This document shows, in pieces, positions 20,506 through 29,911 of a DNA stretch of 64,000 nucleotides. The stretch covers positions 124,001 through 188,000 of the forward strand of contig NZ_JROM01000021.1 in assembly GCF_000786655.1 (NCBI RefSeq), read 5' to 3'. The notes under the pieces are model-generated. The model did no database searches. It saw nothing but the letters and a program-made list of their open reading frames with translations, and was not told the DNA's origin. A program made the position numbers and the translations under genes. Each line of letters starts with the position of its first letter. The first letter of the stretch is position 1. This stretch comes from Kocuria marina (GTDB lineage: Bacteria > Actinomycetota > Actinomycetes > Actinomycetales > Micrococcaceae).

Positions 20506-21423
20506 TCAGCGGATCCTGGGGATGGACGTGGTGTTGGCGTGGGGGTCGTCCGCACGCAGCACGTCCGCGACCACGAGCGTGACGTTGTCCCGGCCACCGG
20601 TGCGCAGCGCGGCCTGGACCAGGACGTCCGCGGCCTCCTTGGGGTGCGGGACCGAGTGCAGGACGCGGGCGATGTGCGCGGGCGAGAGCTCACCCGTGAG
20701 ACCGTCCGAGCACATGAGCAACCGCTGCCCGGGCACCGCAGGCACCACGATCACGTCCGGTTCCCAGATCTGGCCCGTGCCGAGCGCGCGCGTGATCACG
20801 TTGCGCCGCGGGTGCACGAGTGCCTGGGCCGGGGTGAGCTGGCCGATCGACACGAGGTACTGCACCTCGGAGTGGTCCACGGTCAGCTGGGTCACGCCCA
20901 CGGGACCGGTCTCGGCCGTGGGCGGTTCCCCCACGGGCGGGCCCACGAGCTGGTAGGTGCGCGAATCCCCCACGTTGAACACGAGCCACAGCCAGGTACC
21001 GGCGATCTCCACGAGCCACGCGCCCGTGACCGTGGTCCCGGCGCGTGTGCCGCACTGGGCCTGGATGGCCTGGTCCGCTTCCCACAGCACCGAGCGCACC
21101 CGGTGCACGGCCTCCAACGCCTCGTTGGGCACGTCCGGGTCGAGCTTGAGCTGACGGTCGATCGTCGCGCGGAACCGGGCGACATCCGATCCGGGTGCCG
21201 GTTCCACGATCGCGTAGTCGCGGAAATCGTCGAGCGAGAACAGGTCCGAGCCACCCAGCGTGGACACGCACAGCGCACTGGCCACCTCACCGGCCTCGTG
21301 ACCGCCCATCCCGTCCGCGACGGCGCACATGGTGTCCGTGACGATCAGGGCGTCCTCGTTCGTCTCACGACGCAGTCCCCGATCGGTGACACCGCCCGAT
21401 CGGATGGTCAGGGGAACGGTCAT
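20506..21423 (-). CDS. PP2C-type serine/threonine protein phosphatase
   Basis: Metal-dependent phosphoprotein phosphatase (305 aa). The PPM motifs appear in order: TDRGLRRETNEDA near 15, VADGMGGHEAGEVAS near 35, FNVGDSRTYQL near 150, LLMCSDGLTGEL near 235 and GGRDNVTLVVAD near 275, giving the full set of metal-binding aspartates. No membrane segment. Its ATG overlaps the cyclase stop (ATGA), so the phosphatase is made together with a cAMP-forming enzyme. No partner kinase lies in the window. Confidence 0.9.
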   Translation of the reverse strand: MTVPLTIRSGGVTDRGLRRETNEDALIVTDTMCAVADGMGGHEAGEVASALCVSTLGGSDLFSLDDFRDYAIVEPAPGSDVARFRATIDRQLKLDPDVPNEALEAVHRVRSVLWEADQAIQAQCGTRAGTTVTGAWLVEIAGTWLWLVFNVGDSRTYQLVGPPVGEPPTAETGPVGVTQLTVDHSEVQYLVSIGQLTPAQALVHPRRNVITRALGTGQIWEPDVIVVPAVPGQRLLMCSDGLTGELSPAHIARVLHSVPHPKEAADVLVQAALRTGGRDNVTLVVADVLRADDPHANTTSIPRIR

Positions 21424-22580
21424 TCGACCTCGTCTTCCAGAAGGGGCCCGAGGCCCTGGGTGATCGACACGGGGCGCACGTCCCCGAAGCCGCGCACGTT
21501 GCGGGTGGGTTGCGGGGTCAGCACGAACCGGTCATCGCCGCAGAGCACGCGCGCGGTGGAGGCGTCCACCATGACACCCCCGGGCTCCGTGAGGGCCACG
21601 AGCCGGGATGCGAGGTTCACGGTGGGCCCGTAGAGATCGCCCAGTCGCGGCAGCACGCGCCCCCACACGAACGCGACGCGCGCTTGCGGCAGCAGCGGGT
21701 CGTTCTTGATGACGCGGGCGAGTGCGAGCGAGATCTGGGCACCGCCCTCGGGGGTCTCGGACAGGAACATCACTTCGTCGCCGATGGTCTTGATCACGCG
21801 GCCACCGCCGATCGAGATCACCTCCGCGCACCGCTTCTCGAAGCGCTGCACGAGGTTGGCCAGGGTGCGCTCGTTCATCTGCCGGGACAGGGACGTGTAG
21901 GACACGAGGTCCGCGAATCCCACACCGCGCGCGAGCGGCAGGGACGAGGAGCCCACGTCCGGGCCCGCCATCCCCAGGCTCACCGTGGACCCGTCCGCGC
22001 GTTCCCCGCGCATGGCCAGGCGTTGCACGGCCGCGGAGAGCTGACGGCGCCACGCGTAGTCGAGCAGGTTCTCGAGCGGTTCGAGCATCTCCGGGAGCAT
22101 GCGCAGCAGTTCGCGCCGCGCCTGGGCGTCCGTCATGTCCCGGTGGGCCACCATGTCCTCGACGAGCGCCTCGATCTGCCACACGACCATGCGGTCGGTC
22201 AGCTGCGCCACGGAGCGGGCCAGGGACAGGGCGGCTTCCTCGCTGAGCTTCTCCTCCTGCACGAGGTTGGAGACCACCCGCAGGGCGCGGACGTCCTCGC
22301 CCGTGAAGTAGACGTCGTCGTCGCTGAGGTTCGGGAAGCCCAGGGCACGCCAGATCTTCCGGGCGGACGCCGTGGACAGCCCCGCCTCGCGCGCTGCCTC
22401 CCGGCGCCGCAGGTGACGCTGCGAGCCCAACAACAGGGAGTCGAGGTGGCGCACCGCCGCCTTGGACTCCTCCGACCCGTACAGGTTCGACTGCACGGGA
22501 TTGTGCAGGTTCAGGTTGAGCTGTTCGGTCTGGGGCCCGGTGACGTATCCGTCCGTGTGCTCCGAGGGGTCGTCAGCCAC
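21420..22580 (-). CDS. Class III adenylate/guanylate cyclase with N-terminal regulatory domain
   Basis: Makes cAMP (or cGMP); 386 aa, soluble. The C-terminal catalytic domain begins GVGFADLVSYTSLS (first metal Asp), has GRVIKTIGDEVMF (second metal Asp and the purine-selecting Lys) and GPTVNLASRLV (transition-state Asn and Arg), so all key residues of an active homodimeric cyclase are present; the Lys favours ATP. The N-terminal 200 residues are helical and resemble the pH-responsive autoregulatory domain of mycobacterial Rv1264. The GTG has AAGGAGG 5 nt upstream. It overlaps the PH-domain gene by 8 bp and the phosphatase by 4 bp. Confidence 0.9.
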   Translation of the reverse strand: MADDPSEHTDGYVTGPQTEQLNLNLHNPVQSNLYGSEESKAAVRHLDSLLLGSQRHLRRREAAREAGLSTASARKIWRALGFPNLSDDDVYFTGEDVRALRVVSNLVQEEKLSEEAALSLARSVAQLTDRMVVWQIEALVEDMVAHRDMTDAQARRELLRMLPEMLEPLENLLDYAWRRQLSAAVQRLAMRGERADGSTVSLGMAGPDVGSSSLPLARGVGFADLVSYTSLSRQMNERTLANLVQRFEKRCAEVISIGGGRVIKTIGDEVMFLSETPEGGAQISLALARVIKNDPLLPQARVAFVWGRVLPRLGDLYGPTVNLASRLVALTEPGGVMVDASTARVLCGDDRFVLTPQPTRNVRGFGDVRPVSITQGLGPLLEDEVE

Positions 22581-23184
22581 GCGGTCCTCCTTGCTGGGCG
22601 ATGTGGGTTCCGGGATACCCCGGTCCGGCCGTGTTGCCTCCACCACTGTAGTTGCCCGCGTCCGCCGCGGACTCGCGCACCAGCGCGGCGAAGCGGGCCG
22701 GTTGCGGGCAGCTCGCGAGTTTGAGCCCGCCCAGGCCCCCGAAGTCCGCGAGCACGGTGCCGCGGTCCAGGCCCTCGCGGGCCTCGCCGGGCCGGGTGGC
22801 CCCGCGCGTGACGCGCACCGAGCGCAGTTCGTTCAGGGGCAGGAACACCGCGCCGTCGCGTGCCGGGGGTCCCACGAGGGCCAGCCGCGCGGTGGTCAGC
22901 ACGAAGCGCGTGCGCAGCCAGCGCCACGCGGGTGAGAGCACGAACCGCCATGCGAGCAGCAATGCCGCGATGAGCAGCAGCCACCCCACGAACGCGTGCA
23001 GCGTGGTCCATGGGGTGTCGGTGGGCCGCCACGTGAGGTCCAGGACGCGGCGCAGGGCAGAGTAGCCGAACACGATCGCCCACGCGGCGAGCGCCGGGGT
23101 CACAAGCTTCAAGGGGTGGGCGCGGGTGGCCACGACCGTGTCCTCCCCCGGTGCCAGCTCCAGGGCGCGGCGCGAGCGTGTCAT
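22573..23184 (-). CDS. PH-domain membrane protein
   Basis: A 203-aa protein with two membrane helices (about residues 28-46 and 64-85) followed by a bacterial PH-like domain (TRFVLTTARLALVGPP, LPLNELRSVRVTRG). A Gly-rich tail closes it. Function unknown; such domains may bind lipid or protein. The ATG overlaps the birA stop, and its own stop lies within the cyclase start, so the four genes form one tightly coupled operon. Confidence 0.8.
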   Translation of the reverse strand: MTRSRRALELAPGEDTVVATRAHPLKLVTPALAAWAIVFGYSALRRVLDLTWRPTDTPWTTLHAFVGWLLLIAALLLAWRFVLSPAWRWLRTRFVLTTARLALVGPPARDGAVFLPLNELRSVRVTRGATRPGEAREGLDRGTVLADFGGLGGLKLASCPQPARFAALVRESAADAGNYSGGGNTAGPGYPGTHIAQQGGPRG

Positions 23185-24107
23185 CGGGGTCCCCCGTTCT
23201 CGTGTCCGGCGCCCTCCGGGGCGCGGGGGCCCGGTCGCACGTGGACGACGTCGCCCGCGCCGTACTCGTGCTCGCGGCCCTCGTCGTCGCGCACGCGCAG
23301 CTGACCGGACGCTCCCAGCCCCACGGCGGTGGCGGGCAATGGTGCGTTGCGCCCGGGCAGGTGCACGAGCACGCGACGCCCCAGGGTGTTGAGCGTGGAC
23401 TCGAGCTCCCGTCGCAGCTCACCGTCCGGCCCGAGTTGCGCGGCGGGGACCGCGCTCGCGCGGTCGAGGGCGCGGGAGAAGTGGGCGAGCACCCCGGTGA
23501 GCACCGCGCTGCGGGTGGGGACAGCGGCGTCGTCCCCGGTCTCGAGGCGCAGGGACGTGGCGCCGGGGACCGGGAGGTGGCGCTGCTGGACGTTGATGCC
23601 CGCCCCGAGCACCACGGTGGGTCCCTGTTGCGCGGCACCCGGGGCCGGGGATACGAGGGAGGCGAGGATGCCGCACACCTTGCGCTCGCGGATCAGGACG
23701 TCGTTGGGCCACTTCACGACCGCGGGGGCGCCGGTCAGCTCGCGCACGGTGGCCGTGACGCTGTGCGCGAGCATCAGCGTGAGCCACGGCAGGAGGTCCT
23801 GCGGCCATGCGCGACCCGAATGGTCACGCGGTGTGAGGGCCACCGAGAACGTCACGGCGGTGCCCGCGGGGGTGAACCAGCTGCGGTCCAGGCGTCCCTT
23901 GCCGCTGCTCTGGAAGCCCGCGACGACCGCTCGTAGCGGTGCCCCGGCATCGTCGTGTGTCGTGCCCCACGAGAGCTGTTCGACGAGCCACTCGTTGGTG
24001 GACGGAACGCTGTCCAGGATCGTGAGGCGGCACCCGTGGCCGCGCAGCGCCCCGTCCAGCTCCGCAGCGCGGTAGTCCGCGGCGGGCCGGTCCTCGGTGG
24101 CTTCCAT
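23181..24107 (-). CDS. birA: Biotin-[acetyl-CoA-carboxylase] ligase BirA
   Basis: Activates biotin with ATP and attaches it to carrier lysine residues. The 308-aa protein shows DSVPSTNEWLVEQL, the biotinyl-AMP loop SSGKGRLDRSWF near 70 (a variant of GRGRxxR), VVKWPNDVLIRERKVCGIL near 130 and GAGINVQQ. There is no N-terminal helix-turn-helix, so it is a class I ligase and not a repressor. The ATG has GAGGAG upstream. Its target is likely the BCCP domain of AccA3 in this window. Divergent from yciI-like and accD. Confidence 0.93.
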   Translation of the reverse strand: MEATEDRPAADYRAAELDGALRGHGCRLTILDSVPSTNEWLVEQLSWGTTHDDAGAPLRAVVAGFQSSGKGRLDRSWFTPAGTAVTFSVALTPRDHSGRAWPQDLLPWLTLMLAHSVTATVRELTGAPAVVKWPNDVLIRERKVCGILASLVSPAPGAAQQGPTVVLGAGINVQQRHLPVPGATSLRLETGDDAAVPTRSAVLTGVLAHFSRALDRASAVPAAQLGPDGELRRELESTLNTLGRRVLVHLPGRNAPLPATAVGLGASGQLRVRDDEGREHEYGAGDVVHVRPGPRAPEGAGHENGGPR

Positions 24108-24233
24108 GGGTGCTCCTCACATGACTGTGCCGACGACGCATGTCGACGACGGGGCGGTACGGCAAGTTTATGTCTAGCGCCGTGAGCCGGGCATATGCTG
24201 GGACGAGCCAGCGCCACCACGAGAGGACCCGGT

Positions 24234-24524
24234 ATGAGCGTCTACGCCCTGAACTACGTCTACGGCGGCCCGCAGGACGTCCTGACCGAGCACCGCCCCG
24301 CCCACCGCGCGTTCCTGCGCGAACTGCACGAGCGCGGCGTGGTCCTGGTCTCGGGTCCCTTGGAGGGCGACGGCGCTCTGATCGTCCTCCGCGCGGACGG
24401 CGCCGAGGAGATCGAACGGATCATCGCCCAGGACCCCCTGGTGATCCACGGCGCGGTCACTGAACACACGATCCGGGAATGGACCGTGACGATCGGCTCG
24501 GTGGGGTCCGAACCCACCGCCTGA
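24234..24524 (+). CDS. YciI family protein
   Basis: A 96-aa alpha/beta-barrel dimer protein. It begins MSVYALNYVYGGPQDVL and has the family RPAHRAFLRELHERGVVLVSGPL stretch with the conserved His and the Asp near DPLVIHGA. Enzymatic role unknown in most members. GAGAGGA lies upstream of the ATG. Confidence 0.85.
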   Translation: MSVYALNYVYGGPQDVLTEHRPAHRAFLRELHERGVVLVSGPLEGDGALIVLRADGAEEIERIIAQDPLVIHGAVTEHTIREWTVTIGSVGSEPTA

Positions 24525-24531
24525 GGGACCC

Positions 24532-24547
24532 GGGGCGCTCGCGCCCC
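24532..24547 (+). terminator. Small hairpin between yciI-like gene and accD
   Basis: GGGGCG and CGCCCC with a 4-nt loop just after the YciI stop; short. Confidence 0.35.
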
Positions 24548-24607
24548 TCGAAAGAGCACCGGCCTGCGTTGTGGGACTTCTACAAAGGCGCGTGTGGGCC
24601 CTGCAAT

Positions 24608-24613
24608 TACACT
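24608..24613 (+). promoter_or_regulatory. -10 element TACACT upstream of accD
   Basis: A good TANNNT hexamer 64 bp before the accD ATG. No clear -35. This implies a conventional leader for accD. Confidence 0.4.
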
Positions 24614-24677
24614 GGGGTGCGTTCCCGGGGCCCGCGGTACGCCCACTCCAGTACCGATCACGACGACGCGAGGTGTT

Positions 24678-26258
24678 ATGAGCCACGACCTGTCCACCAC
24701 AGCAGGCAAGATCGCCGACTTCCGGCAGCGCCGCGAGGACGCCGCCGCACCGTCCGGACAGGCAGCCGTGGACAAGCAGCACTCGCGCGGGAAGAACACC
24801 GCACGGGAACGCATCGAGATGTTGTTGGACCCCGACTCGTTCGTGGAGTTCGACGCCCTGGCCGTGCACCACAGCACCATGTTCGGCACGGAGAAGAAGA
24901 AGCCGCTGGGGGATGGCGTGGTGAGCGGTTTCGGCACCGTGGACGGTCGCCTCGTGGCCGTCTACTCCCAGGACTTCGGCGTGTTCGGGGGCTCGCTGTC
25001 CCAGGTCAACGGCGAGAAGATCGTCAAGGTCCAGAAGTTCGCGCTGCGCAACGGCTGCCCCGTGATCGGGATCAACGACGGCGGTGGCGCACGCATCCAG
25101 GAGGGCGTGGCCTCCCTGGCGATGTTCGCGGACATCTTCCGCATGAACGTGCGCTCCTCCGGTGTGGTCCCCCAGATCTCGCTCATCATGGGCCCGTGTG
25201 CCGGTGGCGCCGCCTATTCCCCCGCCCTGACCGACTTCGTGGTCATGGTGGACAAGACCTCCCACATGTTCATCACGGGCCCGGACGTCATCAAGACCGT
25301 CACCGGTGAGACCGTGGACATGGAGACCCTGGGCGGGGCCCGCTCCCACAACGAGCGCACGGGCACCGCCGCCTACCTGGCCTCGGACGAGCAGGACGCG
25401 TTCGACTTCGTCCACGAGCTGCTCGAGTACCTGCCCGGCAACAACCTGCAGGACAGCCCGGTGCTCGACCACGACCAGGTCGACGAGGTCACGGACGAGG
25501 ACCTCGCCCTGGACACCCTGATCCCTGACTCCGCGAACCAGCCCTACGACATGCGCACCGTGATCGAGACGGTCGTGGACGACGGGCACTTCATGCAGAT
25601 CCAGGAGCTCTACGCCCCCAACGTGATGGTGGGCTACGCCCGCGTGGAGGGGCACACCGTGGGGATCGTGGCGAACCAGCCCATGCAGTTCGCGGGCACC
25701 CTGGACATCGCCGCCTCCGAGAAGGCCGCGCGGTTCGTGCGTCACTGCGACGCGTTCAACATCCCGATCCTCACGTTCGTGGACGTCCCCGGGTTCCTGC
25801 CCGGGACGGACCAGGAGTTCAACGGCATCATCCGTCGCGGGGCCAAGCTGCTCTACGCGTACGCGGAGGCCACGGTCCCCCTGGTCACGCTCATCACCCG
25901 CAAGGCCTACGGCGGCGCGTACATCGTGATGGGTTCCAAGAAGCTCGGGGCGGACATCAACCTCGCGTGGCCCACCGCCCAGATCGGTGTCATGGGCTCC
26001 CAGGGTGCCGTGGAGATCCTCTACCGCCGGGACCTCAAGGCCGCCGCGGAGACCGGGGAGGACCAACAGCTGCGCGCCGAACTCGCGCAGAAATTCGAGG
26101 AGGACCTGCTCAACCCCTACCAGGCCGCCGAACTGGGGTACGTGGACGCGGTGATCTGCCCGTCCGAGACCCGCGAGCAGATCATCCGGGCCCTGCGCGG
26201 CCTGGCCGACAAGCGCGCCTCCACCCCCGCCAAGAAGCACGGGAACATCCCGCTGTGA
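24678..26258 (+). CDS. accD: Acyl-CoA carboxylase beta subunit (carboxyltransferase, PccB/AccD5 type)
   Basis: Transfers carboxyl from carboxybiotin to acetyl- or propionyl-CoA. The 526-aa protein has the [23 protein letters not shown] start of the family, the first oxyanion hole GGGARIQEG near 130, [17 protein letters not shown] near 170 and the second [12 protein letters not shown] near 415. The residue that separates acetyl- from propionyl-preferring enzymes was not resolved, so substrate range stays open. Start ATG 24678 has AGGTG close by. Overlaps accE by 4 bp. Confidence 0.93.
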   Translation: MSHDLSTTAGKIADFRQRREDAAAPSGQAAVDKQHSRGKNTARERIEMLLDPDSFVEFDALAVHHSTMFGTEKKKPLGDGVVSGFGTVDGRLVAVYSQDFGVFGGSLSQVNGEKIVKVQKFALRNGCPVIGINDGGGARIQEGVASLAMFADIFRMNVRSSGVVPQISLIMGPCAGGAAYSPALTDFVVMVDKTSHMFITGPDVIKTVTGETVDMETLGGARSHNERTGTAAYLASDEQDAFDFVHELLEYLPGNNLQDSPVLDHDQVDEVTDEDLALDTLIPDSANQPYDMRTVIETVVDDGHFMQIQELYAPNVMVGYARVEGHTVGIVANQPMQFAGTLDIAASEKAARFVRHCDAFNIPILTFVDVPGFLPGTDQEFNGIIRRGAKLLYAYAEATVPLVTLITRKAYGGAYIVMGSKKLGADINLAWPTAQIGVMGSQGAVEILYRRDLKAAAETGEDQQLRAELAQKFEEDLLNPYQAAELGYVDAVICPSETREQIIRALRGLADKRASTPAKKHGNIPL

Positions 26259-26578
26259 GCTCGACCGAGAACGGTTCGCCGGCGTCGCGCCCGGCCGGGG
26301 ACGCCTCCCGTCCCGCTCATGATCCCGGGACCGCTGCGGTCGCGGCGCTACCCGAGACCGCGAGCCACCAGGACGCCCTGTTCACGGTGACCCACGGCAA
26401 TCCGACCCCGGAGGAACTGGCCGCGCTCACCGTGGTGTTCGCCGCGCAGGCCGCGGCGCAGGACGCCCAGCCCTCCCGCGCGCCCAAGCAGCCCCGGTCC
26501 CAGACGCGCCGATTGCGCCTGGGTCTGCGGTTGCGCCCGGGGCGCGGCGCGTGGCGGCGCACCCTCCCGGACCGCTGA
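26255..26578 (+). CDS. accE: Acyl-CoA carboxylase epsilon subunit
   Basis: Small actinobacterial subunit that bridges the alpha and beta parts of acyl-CoA carboxylase. The 107-aa product has the family core [20 protein letters not shown] near residues 44-63, then a basic Arg/Pro tail. The GTG overlaps the accD stop as GTGA, the usual coupling for this pair. The first 40 residues look disordered. Confidence 0.85.
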   Translation: MSSTENGSPASRPAGDASRPAHDPGTAAVAALPETASHQDALFTVTHGNPTPEELAALTVVFAAQAAAQDAQPSRAPKQPRSQTRRLRLGLRLRPGRGAWRRTLPDR

Positions 26579-26640
26579 GCCCGGACCGGTCCCCCGGGCT
26601 TCCTTCCAGGTGTCCGCACATGTGATGAGGATGCATCGAA

Positions 26641-27888
26641 ATGGATAATGTTGCCGTGGCTGTCGTCTCCTCGTCCTCCCTGGGTTCGCTCGCCCTCGTG
26701 CTGCTGATCAGCGGGGTGGCCAAACTTGTCTCCCCCGGCACCGGACCGTCCCCGTTCACCTCGTTGCCCGCGCCCTTCGCGGCGCGCTGGCTGCAGGGTG
26801 CCCTGCCGTGGCTCGAACTCGTCCTGGCGCTTGCGCTCGTCCTCGCCTCCGGAGTGGTGCTGTGGGCGGCCGCCTCCGCCGCGGTGGTGCTGTTCACGGT
26901 CTTCACGGCCGCGGTGTTCCGTGGCGCCCGGCAACCGGATCCCGCGTCGTGCGGTTGCTTCGGTTCCCTGTCCCGCGCCCCGATGTCCCGGCGGACCGTG
27001 GTGCGCAACCTCGCGTTCACGCTCGTGGCTGTCCTGGCGCTGTTGCTGGTCACCGTGGGCGGATACGACGGGCCGGTTCTGGACGTCCCGTGGTGGGTCG
27101 TCGTGGCGGTCGCCATCCCGGCGTTCCTCGCGCTCGTGGCCCTGTGGAGCGAACGCCCGGACGCACCCCGCGTCGTTGATCCGTACTCCCTCGCCGGGAT
27201 CCCTCCGCTACCGGGCTCCGAGTACGACGACGCCGCGGCGTCGCCCGCGCCCGTCCTGACCGCGAGCGCGGCGCTCCACTCGGCCACTGTCACCCGGGAG
27301 GCCGGGGAGCACCCCGCCACCACTTCGTCGGCGCCCGGAGCGGCGTCCCGTGCCGGTGTGGCGCTCGGCTCGGACGTGACGATCGCGGACCGTGCAGTTC
27401 CCGCCGAGGGCGCGGCCCCCGGCGCCCTCGGGACTGCCCGATCGGCAAGTGCACCCCCGGCCCCCGAGGAATCCGACGAGTACGTGCGCCTGCCCATCCC
27501 CTACGCGGGGCTCACCGATGCCGACGGCACCGCGGTGACCCTGCGCGGCCTGGCCGCCACCGCCGCACGCGCCCTGGTCCACGTGAGCCCCGGGTGCGGG
27601 GCGTGCACCCCCGTGCTCGACCACCTGAACGGGATGCCCGATCACCTGGGACCGGTGGCGGTGCACGCCGTGGTGGCCCGGGAGGAGGATCGGGGTCTGC
27701 TTCCGTCGGCTCTACGAACGGCGTGCCTCATGGACACCGACGACGCGGTGAGCGCGGTGTTCGAGCACCCCGGTGATCCGTGGGTCGTGGTGCTCGGGGC
27801 GGACGGGCTACTCGCCGGCGGCCCGGTCGCAGGCACGGACGCGGTCCTGGAACTGCTCACCGAACTCGAGGAGCGCTTCGCGGGCTGA
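26641..27888 (+). CDS. MauE-type membrane protein fused to a thioredoxin-like domain
   Basis: A 415-aa redox protein. The N-terminal half has four membrane helices of the MauE/DoxX family (SLALVLLISGVAKLV onward) and the cysteine pair SCGCFG near residue 102, which in MauE relatives works with thioredoxin-like partners. A roughly 100-residue Ala/Pro-rich linker follows. The C-terminal soluble domain carries SPGCGACTPVLDHL, a CxxC thioredoxin-like site. It probably relays disulfide electrons; the partner is unknown. ATG 26641 is used, but GTG 26656 is possible. Confidence 0.75.
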   Translation: MDNVAVAVVSSSSLGSLALVLLISGVAKLVSPGTGPSPFTSLPAPFAARWLQGALPWLELVLALALVLASGVVLWAAASAAVVLFTVFTAAVFRGARQPDPASCGCFGSLSRAPMSRRTVVRNLAFTLVAVLALLLVTVGGYDGPVLDVPWWVVVAVAIPAFLALVALWSERPDAPRVVDPYSLAGIPPLPGSEYDDAAASPAPVLTASAALHSATVTREAGEHPATTSSAPGAASRAGVALGSDVTIADRAVPAEGAAPGALGTARSASAPPAPEESDEYVRLPIPYAGLTDADGTAVTLRGLAATAARALVHVSPGCGACTPVLDHLNGMPDHLGPVAVHAVVAREEDRGLLPSALRTACLMDTDDAVSAVFEHPGDPWVVVLGADGLLAGGPVAGTDAVLELLTELEERFAG

Positions 27889-28062
27889 CGCGCCGTCGCC
27901 CGGCCCACGGCGCCGACCACCTGGACGCGCGGGACGCCGCCCACCGCGTCATCGCTGCTCTCCCCCTCCACCTCGCGCGGGAGCGGTCGCGCCGAGCGCC
28001 CGGGCGTGTCGGACTCGCCAGGGTTCTTGCCACCGGCCCGAGTGTGACTAGGGTGACACTCT

Positions 28063-29799
28063 GTGATGCACATCAACTCCACCCCGCAGAGCCGCGAACC
28101 CCTGGCACCCCTGGGCACCGCGCACCGCTCCGCGACCGCCGTGGACACCCTCGCAGAAACCTATTTCGACCGTTGCATGGCCCTGGATCCCAGTGCCGCC
28201 ACGTTCAACGGCATCCCCGGTCACGAGACCGAGTACCCGGATTACGGCCCCGCCGGCCGGGCGGCCGCCGCGGAGCTCGCCCGCACCACGCTCGAGCTCG
28301 TGGAGCAAGCGGAGCCGCGGGACGACGTCGACCGCGTGACGCTGCACGCGCTGCGCGACGAACTGCGCCTGCAGCTGGACCGCCACGAGGCGAACCTGGA
28401 CGTGTCCGTGGTCAGCAACATCGCGTCCCCGGTGCAGGAGATCCGGCAGATCCTGGACGCCATGCCGCGGGACACCGAGCAGGACTGGAAGCACATCGCG
28501 GGCCGGATGGCCAACATCCCTGCAGCCCTGGAGCAGTACCTCGAGGGCTTGCGCGAGGCCGTGGAACTGGACCGCCCGCCGTCGGCCCCGCAGATCGTGG
28601 AGGCCTCCCAACAGGCCGAGCAGTACGCCTCGGACGAGGGCTCCTTCGCGGTGCTCGCGAACGACCCCGCCGCGCCGGAGGGTGTGCGCGAGGAACTGCG
28701 CCGCGCCGCGGACGCCGCGCGCGAGGCGTACCGCGGCGTCGCCCGGGCACTGCGCGAGGAGTTCGCCCCCGGGGCGCGGGCATCGGACGCGTGCGGGATC
28801 GAGGACTACCGGTTGCACCTCGCCTCGTTCCTGGGCGCCCGGCTGGACCCGCGCGAGGTCTACGACTGGGCGGTGCAGCAACTGCTCGAACTGGACGCCG
28901 AACAGCGCCGGATCGCGGAGCAGATCCAGCCGGGCGCGAGCATCCCCGAGGCCATGGCCGCGCTCACCGCGGACCCCGCACGGCAACTGCACTCCCCCGA
29001 GGAGCTGCAGGCCTGGATGCAGCGGCTGTCGGACACCGCGCTGGACACCCTCGCGGACACCCACTTCGAGATCACCGAACCCATGCGCGAACTCGAGTGC
29101 CGGATCGCCCCCACGCACGACGGCGTCATCTACTACACGCCCCCGAGCGGCGACTTCACCCGGCCCGGGCGTATGTGGTGGTCCGTCCCCGAGAACGTCT
29201 CCCAGCACGCCACGTGGGAGGAGACCACCACGGTCTACCACGAGGGAGTTCCCGGACATCACCTGCAGATCGCCACGGCCCTGGCGAACGCGGGTGAGCT
29301 CAACCGCTGGCGCCGCATGGGCATCTGGGTGTCCGGTCACGGCGAAGGCTGGGCGTTGTACGCCGAGCGGCTCATGGCCGAGCTGGGCTTCCTGGACGAC
29401 CCCGGGGACCGGATGGGCATGCTCGACTCGCAGCGCCTGCGTACGGTGCGCGTGATCTTCGACGTGGGGTTCCACTGCGGCTTCGAGATCCCGGAGGTGC
29501 TCGGGGACCTGCTGGGCGGTGCGCGCGCCGGTGAGACCTGGACGCCCGAGGACGGTTGGGCGTTCCTGCGCCACAACGTGGTGATGGCCGATTCGGTGCT
29601 GCGCTTCGAGTGGTTGCGCTACATGGGATGGCCGGGTCAGGCACCGTCCTACCGGATCGGTCAGCAGATGTGGCTCGACGCCCGGCAGCAGGCCATGGCG
29701 CGTGAGGGAGCGGACTTCGATCTCAAGCGGTTCCACGCCCGCGCACTGCGCCTGGGCTCCGTGGGATTGGACACACTCTCCTACGCCTTGGCCCTGTAG
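28063..29799 (+). CDS. DUF885-family zinc-peptidase-like protein
   Basis: A 578-aa protein of the DUF885 family. The HExxH-like core HEGVPGHHLQIA lies near residue 391, followed by SGHGEGWALYAERLMAELG, which supplies the third ligand in gluzincin-like relatives. The N-terminal half is helical and Glu-rich (ELRLQLDRHEANLDVSVV). No signal peptide is evident. It starts at GTG or at the next ATG; TAGGGT ends 8 nt before the GTG, so a leaderless start fits. Peptidase activity is inferred from motifs. Confidence 0.8.
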   Translation: MMHINSTPQSREPLAPLGTAHRSATAVDTLAETYFDRCMALDPSAATFNGIPGHETEYPDYGPAGRAAAAELARTTLELVEQAEPRDDVDRVTLHALRDELRLQLDRHEANLDVSVVSNIASPVQEIRQILDAMPRDTEQDWKHIAGRMANIPAALEQYLEGLREAVELDRPPSAPQIVEASQQAEQYASDEGSFAVLANDPAAPEGVREELRRAADAAREAYRGVARALREEFAPGARASDACGIEDYRLHLASFLGARLDPREVYDWAVQQLLELDAEQRRIAEQIQPGASIPEAMAALTADPARQLHSPEELQAWMQRLSDTALDTLADTHFEITEPMRELECRIAPTHDGVIYYTPPSGDFTRPGRMWWSVPENVSQHATWEETTTVYHEGVPGHHLQIATALANAGELNRWRRMGIWVSGHGEGWALYAERLMAELGFLDDPGDRMGMLDSQRLRTVRVIFDVGFHCGFEIPEVLGDLLGGARAGETWTPEDGWAFLRHNVVMADSVLRFEWLRYMGWPGQAPSYRIGQQMWLDARQQAMAREGADFDLKRFHARALRLGSVGLDTLSYALAL

Positions 29800-29899
29800 G
29801 CGGCGGATTCTCAGGGGTTCCTCAGGGTGCGGGATTTTATTCCCGTGTCGCGCTGTCATATTTCGTCATGTGACCCGTGCGGTTTAGGATGCCCGGACC

Positions 29900-29911
29900 T
29901 ATCCTGGGCCC
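29900..29911 (+). promoter_or_regulatory. -10 element TATCCT for leaderless symporter gene
   Basis: TATCCT ends 6 nt before the ATG. It is one arm of an AGGAT-N10-ATCCT inverted repeat (29886-29905), so a repressor could bind over it. Confidence 0.55.
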
